From a virus: DNA of 64,000 nucleotides. The stretch lies in the IMG/VR virus record IMGVR_UViG_3300027899_000001, positions 248,001 through 312,000 of that record. One strand, given 5' to 3'. Positions 1 through 9,290 of the stretch are shown here, one piece after another. Each line of letters opens with the position of its first letter. Positions within the stretch are counted from its first letter, which is position 1. The notes beneath the pieces are model-generated. The model searched no databases. It saw nothing but the letters and a program-made list of their open reading frames with translations, and was not told the origin of the DNA. Position numbers and translations under genes: made by a program.

Positions 1-653
1 CCGTATCCAGAAGCTGTTGCACTTTCTGATAATTTAGCTAAATGAAAAGTTCTAAATTCACTAAGATAAATTTTTAATGTAAAATATCTCATCATATCAG
101 GAAGAACCCATCTTTGATAAACATCATCCCAAGCAATTTTTTTATAAAGATTCATTAAATAACTCATTCTTCCATCTAATCCTTCAAGACATGTGATATT
201 TATTCTTTTATCATTAAGAATTCTTTGGCCTTTAGTAGGATCAACTTTTAACAATTCGTTAACACCATCAATTGATTGAAAATAATAAGGAAAATCATAT
301 TGTAAATTTTCAAATTTTAATATAAATTCTCTTAACATTTCAGCACGTGTTGGTTCATTAGCATTTTCTAAATACGAAACAGCAGAATAAGAATTTTCAG
401 GAGTAAAAGAGCTATAAACAGAATTTCCAGTAAATCCACCAATAGTTTTAAGTGTATCTGCAATAAAAAATAAAGGATGTGGCATTACATCATATAATGC
501 ACTGTTAGATGCACTATTATAATTTACATCTGATTGAGATCCGAATATTAATTTAAAAGAATAGTATGTTGGTTCATCAAAACGTTTTGATAAAGTATAT
601 TTTTCAGCTATCTTTGGAGATGCGCCTCTAAATTGATTATACATAGTTTTCAT
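1..653 (-). CDS. Phage structural protein, C-terminus off the window edge
   Basis: The frame is open from an ATG at 653 to the window edge, giving about 217 visible residues that begin MKTMYNQFRGASPKIAEK. It starts 8 bases after the stop of the upstream gene in the same minus-strand run as the baseplate-like genes, which is the main reason to think it is a tail or baseplate component. I recognise no family. The visible part is rich in aromatic residues and has no transmembrane segment or signal peptide. A second in-frame ATG at 644 is an alternative start. The structural role is inferred from position only. Confidence 0.6.
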   Translation of the reverse strand, partial: MKTMYNQFRGASPKIAEKYTLSKRFDEPTYYSFKLIFGSQSDVNYNSASNSALYDVMPHPLFFIADTLKTIGGFTGNSVYSSFTPENSYSAVSYLENANEPTRAEMLREFILKFENLQYDFPYYFQSIDGVNELLKVDPTKGQRILNDKRINITCLEGLDGRMSYLMNLYKKIAWDDVYQRWVLPDMMRYFTLKIYLSEFRTFHLAKLSESATASGY

Positions 654-661
654 ATCTTCTT

Positions 662-2365
662 CTAAATTTTTGTTTTATTAACTGCTTGCACGGGTAAAGG
701 TGGTGGCCATTCTCTTCTTGTTAAAATAAATTCTTGTGTAAAATTACTAAAACTAATTTCATCACTTTTGCTAGTACTACTCCATGATAAAACAAAACCT
801 TTAACAATGTACCATCCACTATAAAATCTATCTAACATATCATTAAACTCTGCGTCAGGATTTATTTTCATATTTTCAATAGAATCTACTTTAATTATAG
901 CCATAGGTAATTTATCTCCTCGTATTATATTAAAATTATTTCCATTAACTTCTACATGTACATTTAATTTATCAAGTTCTTTGTTATTAATTAAATTTTG
1001 AACTTTAGCAAGCTGATAACTCTTATGATGATTTCCTGTCCATTGTAAATTATCATTATCAGGATTACTAATAGTATATTGTACTCCTAACCAAGGATAT
1101 TTTTCATAAATATCTGTATAACTATAATTAGCACGTTTTAAATCTTTAGTATTAGTAGAAGCATCAAATTTAGCGCGGCCTCTTAATAAAATCATTTTAT
1201 TTGATTTATCTTCATCATATGTAGGTTCTACTGTTATTGCCCAATAATTTTTATTTTTTTCCGTTTTTGGATTTTCATATACATCTTTATTATGTTCAAA
1301 CATCTCACATGTCATTTTTGTTCCAATTTGAAATGTTATATTTGATGATTTATTTATTGGTCTCCAAGTTATAATATAAAAGGGCGTAGTTCTAAAACTT
1401 AAATAATTTGAAAAAACTTTTACCATTGGCCTAGTTTTTTCTTCTTCTGTATTAGCACCATAATTCCAGTTTTTATCAAAATTTGAAATTAACGCCGCAA
1501 CATCTACTTCTGATTCTGCTGACATTAATTGTTTATTAAGATTAATAAAATTTAGATTATAATACACGTCTATCCAACATGCGTAAAAAGATTTATTATC
1601 TCTCCATGCTCTTTCAATTAAATTATTAATAAAAATATCTCCTGCTATATTAGCTTTGAGCCAAATTTGTTTATCATTAGTATCATCTTCATTAGATGAA
1701 AATCCTAATTTATATCTTTTTGCAAAATCTTTAGCTGCTTCAAGTGTAGTTCCTTCAAAATGATAGTCATTTTTTTGACTTTTAAGTCCTGGAATAAATA
1801 ATTCTCCATAAAAAGACATTCTAATTAGTTCTTTTCTTTCAGTTGAAGTTGGTAATACATGTACTCCAGTAATAACATAATCATTGCGAATAATTTTTAA
1901 TGTATCTGTTTTATTACGTATAGCAACTGAAATTATATCTCCATCTTTTGGCATTTCTTTTGCTAAAAATAATTGACTTATAAATGCACAATCTAATGAA
2001 ATTTTGGGTAAAAATTCTGTACAATCAATTGAAAAATTTAATATCTCTTCTCTATTGAAAATATAATCATTAATTTTTATAAGAGGAAATTCCATAGATA
2101 TAACATCCTCTACTTTTTGTGTTTTTATATTTTTTTCTCCGGGCAATGATAATTCATCTAATTCAATTGTTTTAGGAAATACTGTTATAATTCTATTTAA
2201 CACTGTTGTTTGTTGTTCTTGAAGTTGCGTAGTTGTAGTAGATGTATTATTAACAGGCGGTATTATTACTCGTTGTACAGGAATATCCTTTGACGCGTTT
2301 GATTTAGTTACTGAATTAACAGCACTTGTAGGAACAGATGGTATACTCTGTATTATTTCAGCCAT
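662..2365 (-). CDS. Putative tail/baseplate hub-like protein
   Basis: This 567-residue protein sits directly downstream of a gp53-like baseplate wedge gene, with a one-base overlap at 2365. After a Ser/Thr/Gln-rich N-terminal 60 residues it is a long beta-rich protein. A central stretch (about residues 245-275) with NNLIERAWRDNKSF and CWIDVYYNLNF resembles the pattern seen in gp27/gpD-type baseplate hub proteins. The C-terminal part (SWSSTSKSDEISF) also looks like a beta-barrel tail domain. Hub assignment is an inference from context and weak pattern similarity; a structure prediction would settle it. Confidence 0.5.
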   Translation of the reverse strand: MAEIIQSIPSVPTSAVNSVTKSNASKDIPVQRVIIPPVNNTSTTTTQLQEQQTTVLNRIITVFPKTIELDELSLPGEKNIKTQKVEDVISMEFPLIKINDYIFNREEILNFSIDCTEFLPKISLDCAFISQLFLAKEMPKDGDIISVAIRNKTDTLKIIRNDYVITGVHVLPTSTERKELIRMSFYGELFIPGLKSQKNDYHFEGTTLEAAKDFAKRYKLGFSSNEDDTNDKQIWLKANIAGDIFINNLIERAWRDNKSFYACWIDVYYNLNFINLNKQLMSAESEVDVAALISNFDKNWNYGANTEEEKTRPMVKVFSNYLSFRTTPFYIITWRPINKSSNITFQIGTKMTCEMFEHNKDVYENPKTEKNKNYWAITVEPTYDEDKSNKMILLRGRAKFDASTNTKDLKRANYSYTDIYEKYPWLGVQYTISNPDNDNLQWTGNHHKSYQLAKVQNLINNKELDKLNVHVEVNGNNFNIIRGDKLPMAIIKVDSIENMKINPDAEFNDMLDRFYSGWYIVKGFVLSWSSTSKSDEISFSNFTQEFILTRREWPPPLPVQAVNKTKI

Positions 2366-2946
2366 TACGTATTTTTACTTTTTATTGCATTAATTAAAAA
2401 TTCACTAGTTGTCATTCCATTTTGTAAACATGTATCTGTGCCTGCTCCAAAATGTACTCTACCGTTTCTATATGTTATTTGAGTTTCTCCTTCTTCTGCA
2501 ATATTTGGTGGCAATGCGCCCTCAGGAGCACCACTTACAATTTGTCTATCTTGAAAATCATTATTTTGTTTTGGTATTTTTGTAGGATCTATATATTTAT
2601 AACTATCTCTTATAAGTTTAGCTCCATCAACTCCGGTACCTTGTTGAGAAGATATCATAGTCTTTACAGAATCTAAATTAGGAATTAAAATTAAATCATT
2701 TTCTGCTATAGAAAAAGGGTTTGAAATTCCGTTATATTTTAAAATAACTTCTGCATATAAAGTATTATTATAAACTGCTGCTGAAATTAAATCTGGTCTC
2801 ATTGCAAATTGTTTTGGAACTTTATAAATATTATACGCTACATAATTTTGAGATTTAAGATCAAACATAGATGCAGTTAAATCTTTAATTTCTATTCCAT
2901 CGGGTCTAGTAAATTTCGGTTTTGTGTCAAGACTATTTAAAAACAT
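2365..2946 (-). CDS. Baseplate wedge protein, gp53-like
   Basis: The 193-residue protein carries the pattern typical of T4 gp53 and LysM-like baseplate wedge proteins: a stretch YNIYKVPKQFAMRPDLIS, then VYNNTLYAEVILKYNGISNP, then ending in LILIP (about residues 37-90). In that family the motif reads roughly RPDLIS, VILxxNGIxNPF, and a final IP. The rest is a Gly/Pro-rich tail. It lies in the minus-strand tail gene run between a large structural protein and the hub-like protein. gp53 joins wedges into the baseplate in T4; that role is transferred by similarity. Confidence 0.6.
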   Translation of the reverse strand: MFLNSLDTKPKFTRPDGIEIKDLTASMFDLKSQNYVAYNIYKVPKQFAMRPDLISAAVYNNTLYAEVILKYNGISNPFSIAENDLILIPNLDSVKTMISSQQGTGVDGAKLIRDSYKYIDPTKIPKQNNDFQDRQIVSGAPEGALPPNIAEEGETQITYRNGRVHFGAGTDTCLQNGMTTSEFLINAIKSKNT

Positions 2947-2963
2947 AATTATATTTTATTATT

Positions 2964-5324
2964 TTATGAATGAGCTTTCTTAGCAATCCATTTAGAAGTT
3001 CGATAAGAACTTTTAAATAATTCATTTTGACTAAGAGTAGCATTAGAATTTTCTGATATACCTATTCTAAAAGCTTCTCTATTCCATACACTTACACTTC
3101 CTGCTAATACATTTGGGCGTGCTTCTAATTGACTTTTAGGAATATTACGGCTATCCATTCCTTGTTGATATAAAACACCCATTCTTCCTTTTGGCATACT
3201 TCCTATGTATCGTAATTCTCCTTTATCCTTTCCTGTAGCTGCATCAACTACTGTTTCATAATCAGAAGAACCTAATGAATCAGGAAGATTATATATTCTA
3301 CCCATACCACGATTAAACATAGATTCAATAGCATCTTTATCTCTAGCCATAGCATGTTTTAGACTAACTATTATTTTAATTTCTGTTGGAAAATCATCTG
3401 GCCCAAGTTCATCATTGAATTCAACTGTAACACCGTCACAAACTAAATTTCCTATCATTGCTATAGGATTTAAAGGATTACCAATAGTAATGTGCCATTC
3501 TCCTACAGGCTCTCCTGTTAAAATTGCTTTAAGACCACTTAAATAAGGAACTTGACCAGCAGTTCTATGTGCAAATGCATTTTTTATTAAATTTTCTCCA
3601 GCACCGGTAAATAATGAAGTAAATGCGCCGAATCCACTTCCTTTTTCTCCACTAAACAATTGACTAAAAACCATTTTAGCAGTTTTCCAAATACTATCAA
3701 ATGCTGCATTAGCTGTACCACTACCTCCATCTCCTGTAAATTTTTGAATAACACTTTTTGAGTATCCTAAAACATCACCTTTATAAAGCATATTTGATGA
3801 TCCTATTAATGGGTGAGCTGCGGGAGCTGCCATAAATCTATGAGCTCCCCCAAAGAATACAGCACTTGCAGATCCTATTACTAAGAAATTGGATAAAATA
3901 TCAAGCAAAACAGCTTTAGGATTAATTCCACCTACAGGTCTTGCAACGTATTCAAACGTAAGATTTAAAGTATCCATTTCAAATTTCATACCAGGTTTAC
4001 GTTTTGTTACTGCATCAATTCTATTTATAGGACCTTGTATTCTATTTTCAAATGGGCCATCTTTATATGGATCTGGCGGTAATTGTCCATCATTTTGTGC
4101 TACTGTTGGATCAAAATTTCCAGTAGCTACATCTAATAATTTAGCCATATTAGCCATTGCTGGAAAAATTTTACCCAATCCATCTGTACTACTAGGTACA
4201 GAATCAGCAGTAACTTCCCATATAGCTGCTTGAACAGGTTCCCATAAAACTCCCGTTGTAAATTTTAATAAATTATTTAAACTGTTTCCTGTATCGCCTC
4301 CTAAATAAGTTATTGCAGAAGCCATTGGTGCAAATTCTGTAGTTTCATCTGATGAAGTTCCTCTGTCTTCATTTATATCTGAACTAGTAGATCCATAATT
4401 TGCGCCGCCTTTCATTCCTGGAAATTTTAAATTATCTAATATCGGCGCAGGATATCTTCTAAGAGTAATTAATCTATTATTTGCAATTTTATTCCAATAT
4501 TTTGCAAAAACAAAATCTGTAAAATGATAAGGAGTTCTCCCATAAGGATCTCCATTTCCCCAATCTATTAATGCTGATGTAGTTGGTGTACTTGCATAAT
4601 TATATGCTTGTTGAGGAGAAGTATCAACTTCATACCATCTTCTTTCATTTTTTTGATTTATTAATTTTGATCCAGCGTTAGATCCATATAATCTTATAAG
4701 CGCATAAGTGTTTTGTAAAGCTGGAACACCGTAATAAAAATCATCTGCTTTAAGCTTATTATATAATGTGTCTCTTACTGTTAATAATTTATTTTTTGTA
4801 GCTTCATCAGGAAGAGTACGAATAGTTTCATTGCTCATAAGATATCCTGAACTTGTAACTTCTTTAAATTCTGAAGAAAATGGAGTATATAATTTAGCAT
4901 GTAATCCATCATTAGCCATTTGTTCTTCTATTCTATCTAATCTTCTATCAAAAGGACTAGGACCTACGTTATTTGTATAATTTATATCTGTATCATGAGA
5001 AGTTTCGATATTATCTAATCCTGGTTTAGCCGCTTCAATTCCTGCGCATCTCATTAATATTTGAGTATGTAAGCCTTCTACCCATACATAATTAGCAGCA
5101 TCATACATATGAGCATTTTCTGTTTTCTGAAAATTTTTATATACATATTGCCCGTGAATATTAAGATCTCCTGCTTTATCTAATGCAGTTTTATCTGCTA
5201 CATAAGTAGCTGCCACCGCATCTCTTATGCATGCATTATTTTGTGCTAAATCTAACCATCCCATCCATGCTTCGGCTTTTGCTCTCCATCTTTCGAATAT
5301 TTCTGCTGCAGTTTCCTTTGCCAT
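2964..5324 (-). CDS. Large tail/baseplate structural protein
   Basis: This is a 786-residue protein with no signal peptide. Residues about 470-640 are Gly/Ala/Ser-rich and hydrophobic (for example AVFFGGAHRFMAAPAAH). They are followed by a beta-rich region, GEWHITIGNPLNPIAMIGNL, then FNDELGPDDFPTEI, of the type found in phage tail proteins that end in a domain binding a neighbouring subunit. A late-promoter-like element lies just upstream (5340-5350), so it is likely expressed with the other virion genes. It heads the run that continues into the gp53-like and hub-like genes. I cannot name the exact subunit. Confidence 0.6.
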   Translation of the reverse strand: MAKETAAEIFERWRAKAEAWMGWLDLAQNNACIRDAVAATYVADKTALDKAGDLNIHGQYVYKNFQKTENAHMYDAANYVWVEGLHTQILMRCAGIEAAKPGLDNIETSHDTDINYTNNVGPSPFDRRLDRIEEQMANDGLHAKLYTPFSSEFKEVTSSGYLMSNETIRTLPDEATKNKLLTVRDTLYNKLKADDFYYGVPALQNTYALIRLYGSNAGSKLINQKNERRWYEVDTSPQQAYNYASTPTTSALIDWGNGDPYGRTPYHFTDFVFAKYWNKIANNRLITLRRYPAPILDNLKFPGMKGGANYGSTSSDINEDRGTSSDETTEFAPMASAITYLGGDTGNSLNNLLKFTTGVLWEPVQAAIWEVTADSVPSSTDGLGKIFPAMANMAKLLDVATGNFDPTVAQNDGQLPPDPYKDGPFENRIQGPINRIDAVTKRKPGMKFEMDTLNLTFEYVARPVGGINPKAVLLDILSNFLVIGSASAVFFGGAHRFMAAPAAHPLIGSSNMLYKGDVLGYSKSVIQKFTGDGGSGTANAAFDSIWKTAKMVFSQLFSGEKGSGFGAFTSLFTGAGENLIKNAFAHRTAGQVPYLSGLKAILTGEPVGEWHITIGNPLNPIAMIGNLVCDGVTVEFNDELGPDDFPTEIKIIVSLKHAMARDKDAIESMFNRGMGRIYNLPDSLGSSDYETVVDAATGKDKGELRYIGSMPKGRMGVLYQQGMDSRNIPKSQLEARPNVLAGSVSVWNREAFRIGISENSNATLSQNELFKSSYRTSKWIAKKAHS

Positions 5325-5339
5325 ATTAATTCTTTTTAA

Positions 5340-5350
5340 TTTATATATTC
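5340..5350 (-). promoter_or_regulatory. T4-type late promoter candidate
   Basis: On the minus strand this reads GAATATATAAA, 16 bases upstream of the start codon of the large structural gene. The same element recurs upstream of many virion genes in the window. It sits immediately after a terminator hairpin. Confidence 0.55.
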
Positions 5351-5357
5351 AAACAAA

Positions 5358-5382
5358 AAACCTGATCGCATTGATCAGGTTT
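5358..5382 (-). terminator. Intrinsic terminator
   Basis: A perfect 10-bp hairpin (AAACCTGATC / GATCAGGTTT, loop GCATT) is followed on the minus strand by a T-run. It lies after the stop of the 5408-5857 gene and just before the next late promoter. Confidence 0.75.
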
Positions 5383-5407
5383 AAGATATAAAATTAAAAA
5401 CAAATTA

Positions 5408-5857
5408 TTATGTTTTAATTTCTTTATTTATTTTTTCTATAGTATTTATTATAGATCTACACTCAATGAGTCTAATTTTTTTAATTGATGGGAAAAATAC
5501 AATTTCATCAAAAACTGGATACAAATATTCTAATTTAGGAATATTATAATCATCTAATAAAACAACTTCATTTATAGTATCTATTTCTGCAATAGTTTCA
5601 AATAAATTATTTATAATATTTTCGTTTATTTCCGGATTTGAATATATTATGCCTCTTATTCGTTTAGATTTAGCATGCATTCGTATCAAATTAGTTATAT
5701 GATTACTTATAATAAACGACCCATAATTATCAATCATAGAATATGTATATCCAAATTGTTCTAATACTTCAGGAATATAAATTACTGAAAACAATTTTAA
5801 ATTAAGGAATGATCGTTTAAGTTTTGTAGTTCCTTCTATAGTTACGTAAAATTTCAA
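5408..5857 (-). CDS. Unknown phage protein
   Basis: The 149-residue protein is of unknown family. It is rich in Ile, Asn and Glu, has no membrane segment and shows an alternating beta/alpha pattern (RIRGIIYSNPEI, then INEVVLLDDYNIPKL). That is compatible with a small Rossmann-like or alpha/beta fold, but no catalytic motif is visible. It is the last gene of a minus-strand run that ends at the 5358-5382 terminator. Confidence 0.6.
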   Translation of the reverse strand: MKFYVTIEGTTKLKRSFLNLKLFSVIYIPEVLEQFGYTYSMIDNYGSFIISNHITNLIRMHAKSKRIRGIIYSNPEINENIINNLFETIAEIDTINEVVLLDDYNIPKLEYLYPVFDEIVFFPSIKKIRLIECRSIINTIEKINKEIKT

Positions 5858-5874
5858 TCTTTTTTAATTTAAGT

Positions 5875-6159
5875 TTAACTTTGAAGATATTCTTTTCTTG
5901 CTTCTTCTAATGCATCCATTATTGGAATTTTTTTTCTTTTTGCAATATCTTCTGCTAATGAATGAATAATACTAGATTCTTTTTCTTCTAAAAATGCATT
6001 AGTTTGTTTTCTAATTTCTTCAGCAACTTCTTTTTCACGTTGTTTGCCTTGTATTATATTTTCTCGTATTAAATCAAATTTCTTTTCTCTTGGAAGTTTT
6101 TGTTGATATTGAATAATACCTAAATTGTGTGACATTTGACGTCTTTCTCTTCTATTCAT
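5875..6159 (-). CDS. Small charged coiled-coil protein
   Basis: This 94-residue protein is almost entirely helical and highly charged. Its N-terminus is basic (MNRRERRQMSHN), followed by a long Lys/Glu-rich helix. I recognise no family. It lies in the minus-strand run between two other unknown phage genes, with spacings of about 17-22 bases. Confidence 0.6.
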   Translation of the reverse strand: MNRRERRQMSHNLGIIQYQQKLPREKKFDLIRENIIQGKQREKEVAEEIRKQTNAFLEEKESSIIHSLAEDIAKRKKIPIMDALEEARKEYLQS

Positions 6160-6180
6160 AATTTTAATTTTTAATAAATA

Positions 6181-6738
6181 TTATTTTGAATATGTTTTAT
6201 TTTCCAAACTATTAATATAGAAATAATTAAATAATCTTAAGTAACCTGCAAGTAACAATGTATCATCAGATGTTATAACGTAACTAGAATCAATCATTTT
6301 AAATTGCGCCTTATTTTTTGTAGTTTCTATTTCTTCTGTTTCTTTTATACCTTTTGCAGTTAAATCTACACAATATAAATCTATAGGAGAATCTGAAGTT
6401 AAATTATTATAAAGACTGCCTAAATACATCCAATCATCTGCATTTGTAAGATTCATTCCTATAACTTCAAATAATACTCTATTTGCTGCAACTAAATTAG
6501 TGCCATCATCTTGAGAAATATATCCATTTATAAGAGTATAATCATAGTCTTCAAAAATATAATTATAATCTTTAACTACTCCTACTTTATCAAGTAAACC
6601 TTTAGAATCAATAGTATAAGGTAATACTGCAGCACGATGTTTCTTTGAGATTAAAAAGAAGTGTTCGTCTATAGAGACTACATCTTCAAATTTACCCTCA
6701 AGTACAGTTTTACGTTCTATTTTTTTGTTTTCCATCAT
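6181..6738 (-). CDS. Unknown phage protein
   Basis: A 185-residue protein with mixed alpha/beta composition and no membrane segment or known motif. The start is probably the first of two adjacent ATG codons. It is in the same orientation as its neighbours, with a 12-base gap to the preceding gene. No function can be assigned. Confidence 0.6.
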   Translation of the reverse strand: MMENKKIERKTVLEGKFEDVVSIDEHFFLISKKHRAAVLPYTIDSKGLLDKVGVVKDYNYIFEDYDYTLINGYISQDDGTNLVAANRVLFEVIGMNLTNADDWMYLGSLYNNLTSDSPIDLYCVDLTAKGIKETEEIETTKNKAQFKMIDSSYVITSDDTLLLAGYLRLFNYFYINSLENKTYSK

Positions 6739-6750
6739 AACTAATTATTT

Positions 6751-7449
6751 TTATACTTGTAGTATATTGCCATTTATACTATTAGATTGAGTTTCATACA
6801 TATCTGTTATAGCTGTTTTTAATGCATCTTTTATTTCTTTAACAGTTATATTTTGTATTATATATTCCACAAATTTTTTGTCGCCATCATCAAAGGATTC
6901 TTTAGCAATATTGTATAAATTTTTAGGTGGTAATGAAATAGTCAAATTCATAAAAATTTCGCTATCAACTTTTTTACTTTTTGACATTAAAATGTATATT
7001 GGATCTGAAGTATCTGCTGAGCTAGAGTTTTCAATTGTACGAAATTCAGGAGGAATAGGCGGAGGCGATATTGGATTTGATATATTTCCAAAATTAGAAG
7101 CTCGTGGTGCAGATTTTTTAGGAGGAGTTAATCTTATAATTTTTTTACCTGGAACAAATGGTTGAACACAAACTTTTTCTCCATCGGCATTAGTTTCCCA
7201 TACTTCTTCTTCTCTTCCAACCCATTCTTCTTTAAACTGCCAACAGTTATTAGGATGATCTATTTCTGCCATTAATTTTCCAGTAAGATCAGTTTTGTTT
7301 AATTCTGCAACAAAAGATTCATTTATTCTTGAGCTATCCTTAAAAACTATATACACATTTTCTTCATCTTGTTCAACTCTATCAAATATTTGTATTTGAC
7401 CTTTTTGATCTCCTGCAATCCATTGAAAATAACGTTTATCGTTGTTCAT
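6751..7449 (-). CDS. Unknown phage protein with proline-rich linker
   Basis: The protein has 232 residues. An N-terminal beta-rich part (residues 1-115) ends with a basic patch, KKIIRLTPPKKSAPR. A Pro/Ser-rich linker (about 120-150, including PPPIPPEF) then leads to a helical C-terminal part (about 160-220). The two-domain layout with a flexible linker is clear, but neither domain is recognised. Confidence 0.6.
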   Translation of the reverse strand: MNNDKRYFQWIAGDQKGQIQIFDRVEQDEENVYIVFKDSSRINESFVAELNKTDLTGKLMAEIDHPNNCWQFKEEWVGREEEVWETNADGEKVCVQPFVPGKKIIRLTPPKKSAPRASNFGNISNPISPPPIPPEFRTIENSSSADTSDPIYILMSKSKKVDSEIFMNLTISLPPKNLYNIAKESFDDGDKKFVEYIIQNITVKEIKDALKTAITDMYETQSNSINGNILQV

Positions 7450-7496
7450 TTTCTTTATTTTTAATTGTTACATTTTTTATGCGTTTTATTTGCATA

Positions 7497-7835
7497 TCAT
7501 ACAATGATGAATCTTGAGTATTGTTCTTGATATTCTCTAGACCAATCAGTAATGAATCCTTCGTCTTTCCACGAAATATAATCTTCCCGAAAATTTTCCA
7601 ACACATATTCAAAAAATTTTTTATAGTCACCTGAACTTAAATAATCTATTCTAGATACGGGAATTGTGAATGTATGTAAAGTTCCTCTAACTCTCCAATA
7701 ATAATGTAATATATCAGTTAAAGGATTTTTATCAAATATTCCATATTCTACATACAGCGGAGTTACCCATCCTTCGGGATTAATTTCAATAGTTTTTATG
7801 TTTATAAGTTCTGAAAAATCAAAATTATGTGGCAT
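7497..7835 (-). CDS. Unknown small phage protein
   Basis: A 112-residue, aromatic-rich acidic protein (YYWRVRG, then YISWKDEGFITDWS) lies in the minus-strand run. No known domain or membrane segment is visible. An overlapping frame at 7436-7630 was rejected as a shadow. Confidence 0.6.
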   Translation of the reverse strand: MPHNFDFSELINIKTIEINPEGWVTPLYVEYGIFDKNPLTDILHYYWRVRGTLHTFTIPVSRIDYLSSGDYKKFFEYVLENFREDYISWKDEGFITDWSREYQEQYSRFIIV

Positions 7836-7840
7836 AAATA

Positions 7841-8224
7841 TTATCCTTTAGGTTTTTCATCTGGTTTTTCATTTGGTTTTTTTGAACCTACTATAACAAC
7901 ATCTGTGCTATTATCATCTGGTTGAGGTTCTGGATCTACTACAACACTATCTTTAGAACCCACAAATTTTCTTAATCCTAATAAAGCACTTGCAAGAGAT
8001 AAAAGTATTATTATTTTACCCATTACCTCTATAACATCTGGTTTTTCTATGAACCATCCTACCATTGCTGCAATAAATGATGCTGCACCCACCAATACAA
8101 GTATTATTCCAGCAAATCCACTTCCTGAAGTTTTTCCAGTAGTATTATTAAATGTTTCTGAAAAAACAAATTTAGATTTATTATAACTTCCCATTCCCAT
8201 TATAAATAATTTTAAATTAAACAA
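7841..8224 (-). CDS. Small membrane protein with two helices
   Basis: The 127-residue protein has two hydrophobic segments, about residues 38-58 and 66-84, joined by a short loop (FIEKPDVIEV). A polar Pro/Asp/Lys-rich tail follows. The start may be the ATG at codon 9 or 11 (MGMGSYNK) rather than codon 1, because the first eight residues add little. A late-promoter-like element lies upstream at 8243-8253. Holin-like topology is possible, but nothing specific supports it. Confidence 0.6.
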   Translation of the reverse strand: MFNLKLFIMGMGSYNKSKFVFSETFNNTTGKTSGSGFAGIILVLVGAASFIAAMVGWFIEKPDVIEVMGKIIILLSLASALLGLRKFVGSKDSVVVDPEPQPDDNSTDVVIVGSKKPNEKPDEKPKG

Positions 8225-8242
8225 TAAAATTGTTTTATTTTA

Positions 8243-8253
8243 TTTTATATATT
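8243..8253 (-). promoter_or_regulatory. T4-type late promoter candidate
   Basis: On the minus strand this reads AATATATAAAA, about 20 bases upstream of the membrane-protein gene and downstream of a hairpin. It matches the recurring late element. Confidence 0.45.
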
Positions 8254-8304
8254 ATTGAGAATTTAAGAGTTTCACGGTAAGGATAATATCAAAAAATCAT
8301 AACG

Positions 8305-8342
8305 ATAACATCACTTATGTTATTATTAATAAGTGATGTTAT
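8305..8342 (-). terminator. Hairpin, probable terminator
   Basis: A perfect 14-bp inverted repeat (ATAACATCACTTAT / ATAAGTGATGTTAT, 10-base loop) lies just after the stop of the 8358-8555 gene. The T-run on the minus strand is several bases away, so termination is likely but not certain. Confidence 0.5.
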
Positions 8343-8357
8343 TTTATTCATGGTTAA

Positions 8358-8555
8358 TTACTTAATTATATCTGCAATATTTGTAGTATTAATTCCTACA
8401 ATTTCATAATCTTCAACTCCTAAATGTTTAGCAATTTTTGCTTCAACATCAGTAGGAGACATTGCAAATACAATATAAGAATCTTTCCTATATTTCAAGT
8501 TTCCTTTTTTGTCTTCAAAAGACATTTTTACTGTTGCTTTGTAATATTGGTTCAT
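8358..8555 (-). CDS. DUF4494-like small protein
   Basis: The 65-residue protein starts MNQYYKATVKMSFED and contains SYIVFAMSPTDVEAKIAKHL. This pattern resembles the DUF4494 family common in Bacteroidota and their phages (YxATVK, then AxSPTDAEAKI). The biochemical role of that family is unknown. The likeness supports a Bacteroidota host but is judged by eye only. Confidence 0.55.
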   Translation of the reverse strand: MNQYYKATVKMSFEDKKGNLKYRKDSYIVFAMSPTDVEAKIAKHLGVEDYEIVGINTTNIADIIK

Positions 8556-8567
8556 GTTTTTAATTAT

Positions 8568-8903
8568 TTAAGTTATTTTTAAATTACTAGTTGGTGGCAT
8601 TCTTTTTTCATTTGGTTCTTGAAGTTTAAATTCTTCTTGTTTTTCAGCCAATACTGATTCTGGTAATACTCCTTGTGGATTTAATTCATTAGGAACTTTT
8701 CCACATTTTTGACAAATTATAACTTCTAAAGGATATAATTCTTCGTTTCCAGATGGAGCAATAAGAGCAGATACTTTTTTAAATACTATGCCCGGTTTAA
8801 ATAATTGTCCCCCACAATCACAGGTCAGAGTTTTAAAAGCTTTCATCATATCAGGCGTAAGTTTAATCTGAGCTGATGGGGGTTTTTGATTTGATGTGTC
8901 CAT
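8568..8903 (-). CDS. Zinc-ribbon-like phage protein
   Basis: A 111-residue protein with two cysteine pairs, CDCGG near residue 30 and CQKCG near residue 65. They could coordinate one zinc ion as a ribbon across a beta-rich insert. The ends are Pro/Gln-rich and probably disordered. The exact role is unknown; a small structural or nucleic-acid-binding adaptor is possible. Confidence 0.55.
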   Translation of the reverse strand: MDTSNQKPPSAQIKLTPDMMKAFKTLTCDCGGQLFKPGIVFKKVSALIAPSGNEELYPLEVIICQKCGKVPNELNPQGVLPESVLAEKQEEFKLQEPNEKRMPPTSNLKIT

Positions 8904-8918
8904 TTTTATAATTTAATT

Positions 8919-9290
8919 TTAATTTTCTTGAACAGGATAAGAATTTCTATTTTCCATTTCTTTAATTACTTTTACGTATGATTTTTCTTCAGTATCAGGA
9001 GTATATAATTTAACAAGTTTAACGGGTTTTGACATCGCAAATGCCATACCTAAATCGAAGTGAGATCCTTTACTATTTACATCCCAGAAAATATCAACTC
9101 TATCAGCTTGTTGCATAAATTCCATATGTTTTCTACAAATAAAATAGCCAGTTGGATCAGTTTGATCGACAGCGTATTTGGGATTATGAACAGTATGGCC
9201 TTCTCCTTTTAATAATTCAACATAAGTATCTATTTCTTGTTGTTGATCATCTGTTACACCTCTTACGGGACAAATTAAATGTATTTTCAT
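8919..9290 (-). CDS. Nucleoside 2-deoxyribosyltransferase-like protein
   Basis: The 123-residue protein matches the pattern of small phage nucleoside 2-deoxyribosyltransferase-like proteins. It has an N-terminal CPVRG, a central ADRVDIFWD near residue 63, then SKGSHFDLGMAFAMSKPVK (about 72-90). The family fold binds nucleosides or nucleotides and may exchange bases or hydrolyse the N-glycosidic bond. Its location near dCMP hydroxymethylase and a nucleotide kinase fits nucleotide metabolism. It overlaps the stop of the HNH gene by 4 bases. Confidence 0.6.
   Translation of the reverse strand: MKIHLICPVRGVTDDQQQEIDTYVELLKGEGHTVHNPKYAVDQTDPTGYFICRKHMEFMQQADRVDIFWDVNSKGSHFDLGMAFAMSKPVKLVKLYTPDTEEKSYVKVIKEMENRNSYPVQEN

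Noticed and set aside
7436-7630. Minus-strand open frame overlapping 7497-7835
   Set aside because: It is a shadow frame inside a better-supported gene, with low complexity Lys/Asn content and no independent start context.
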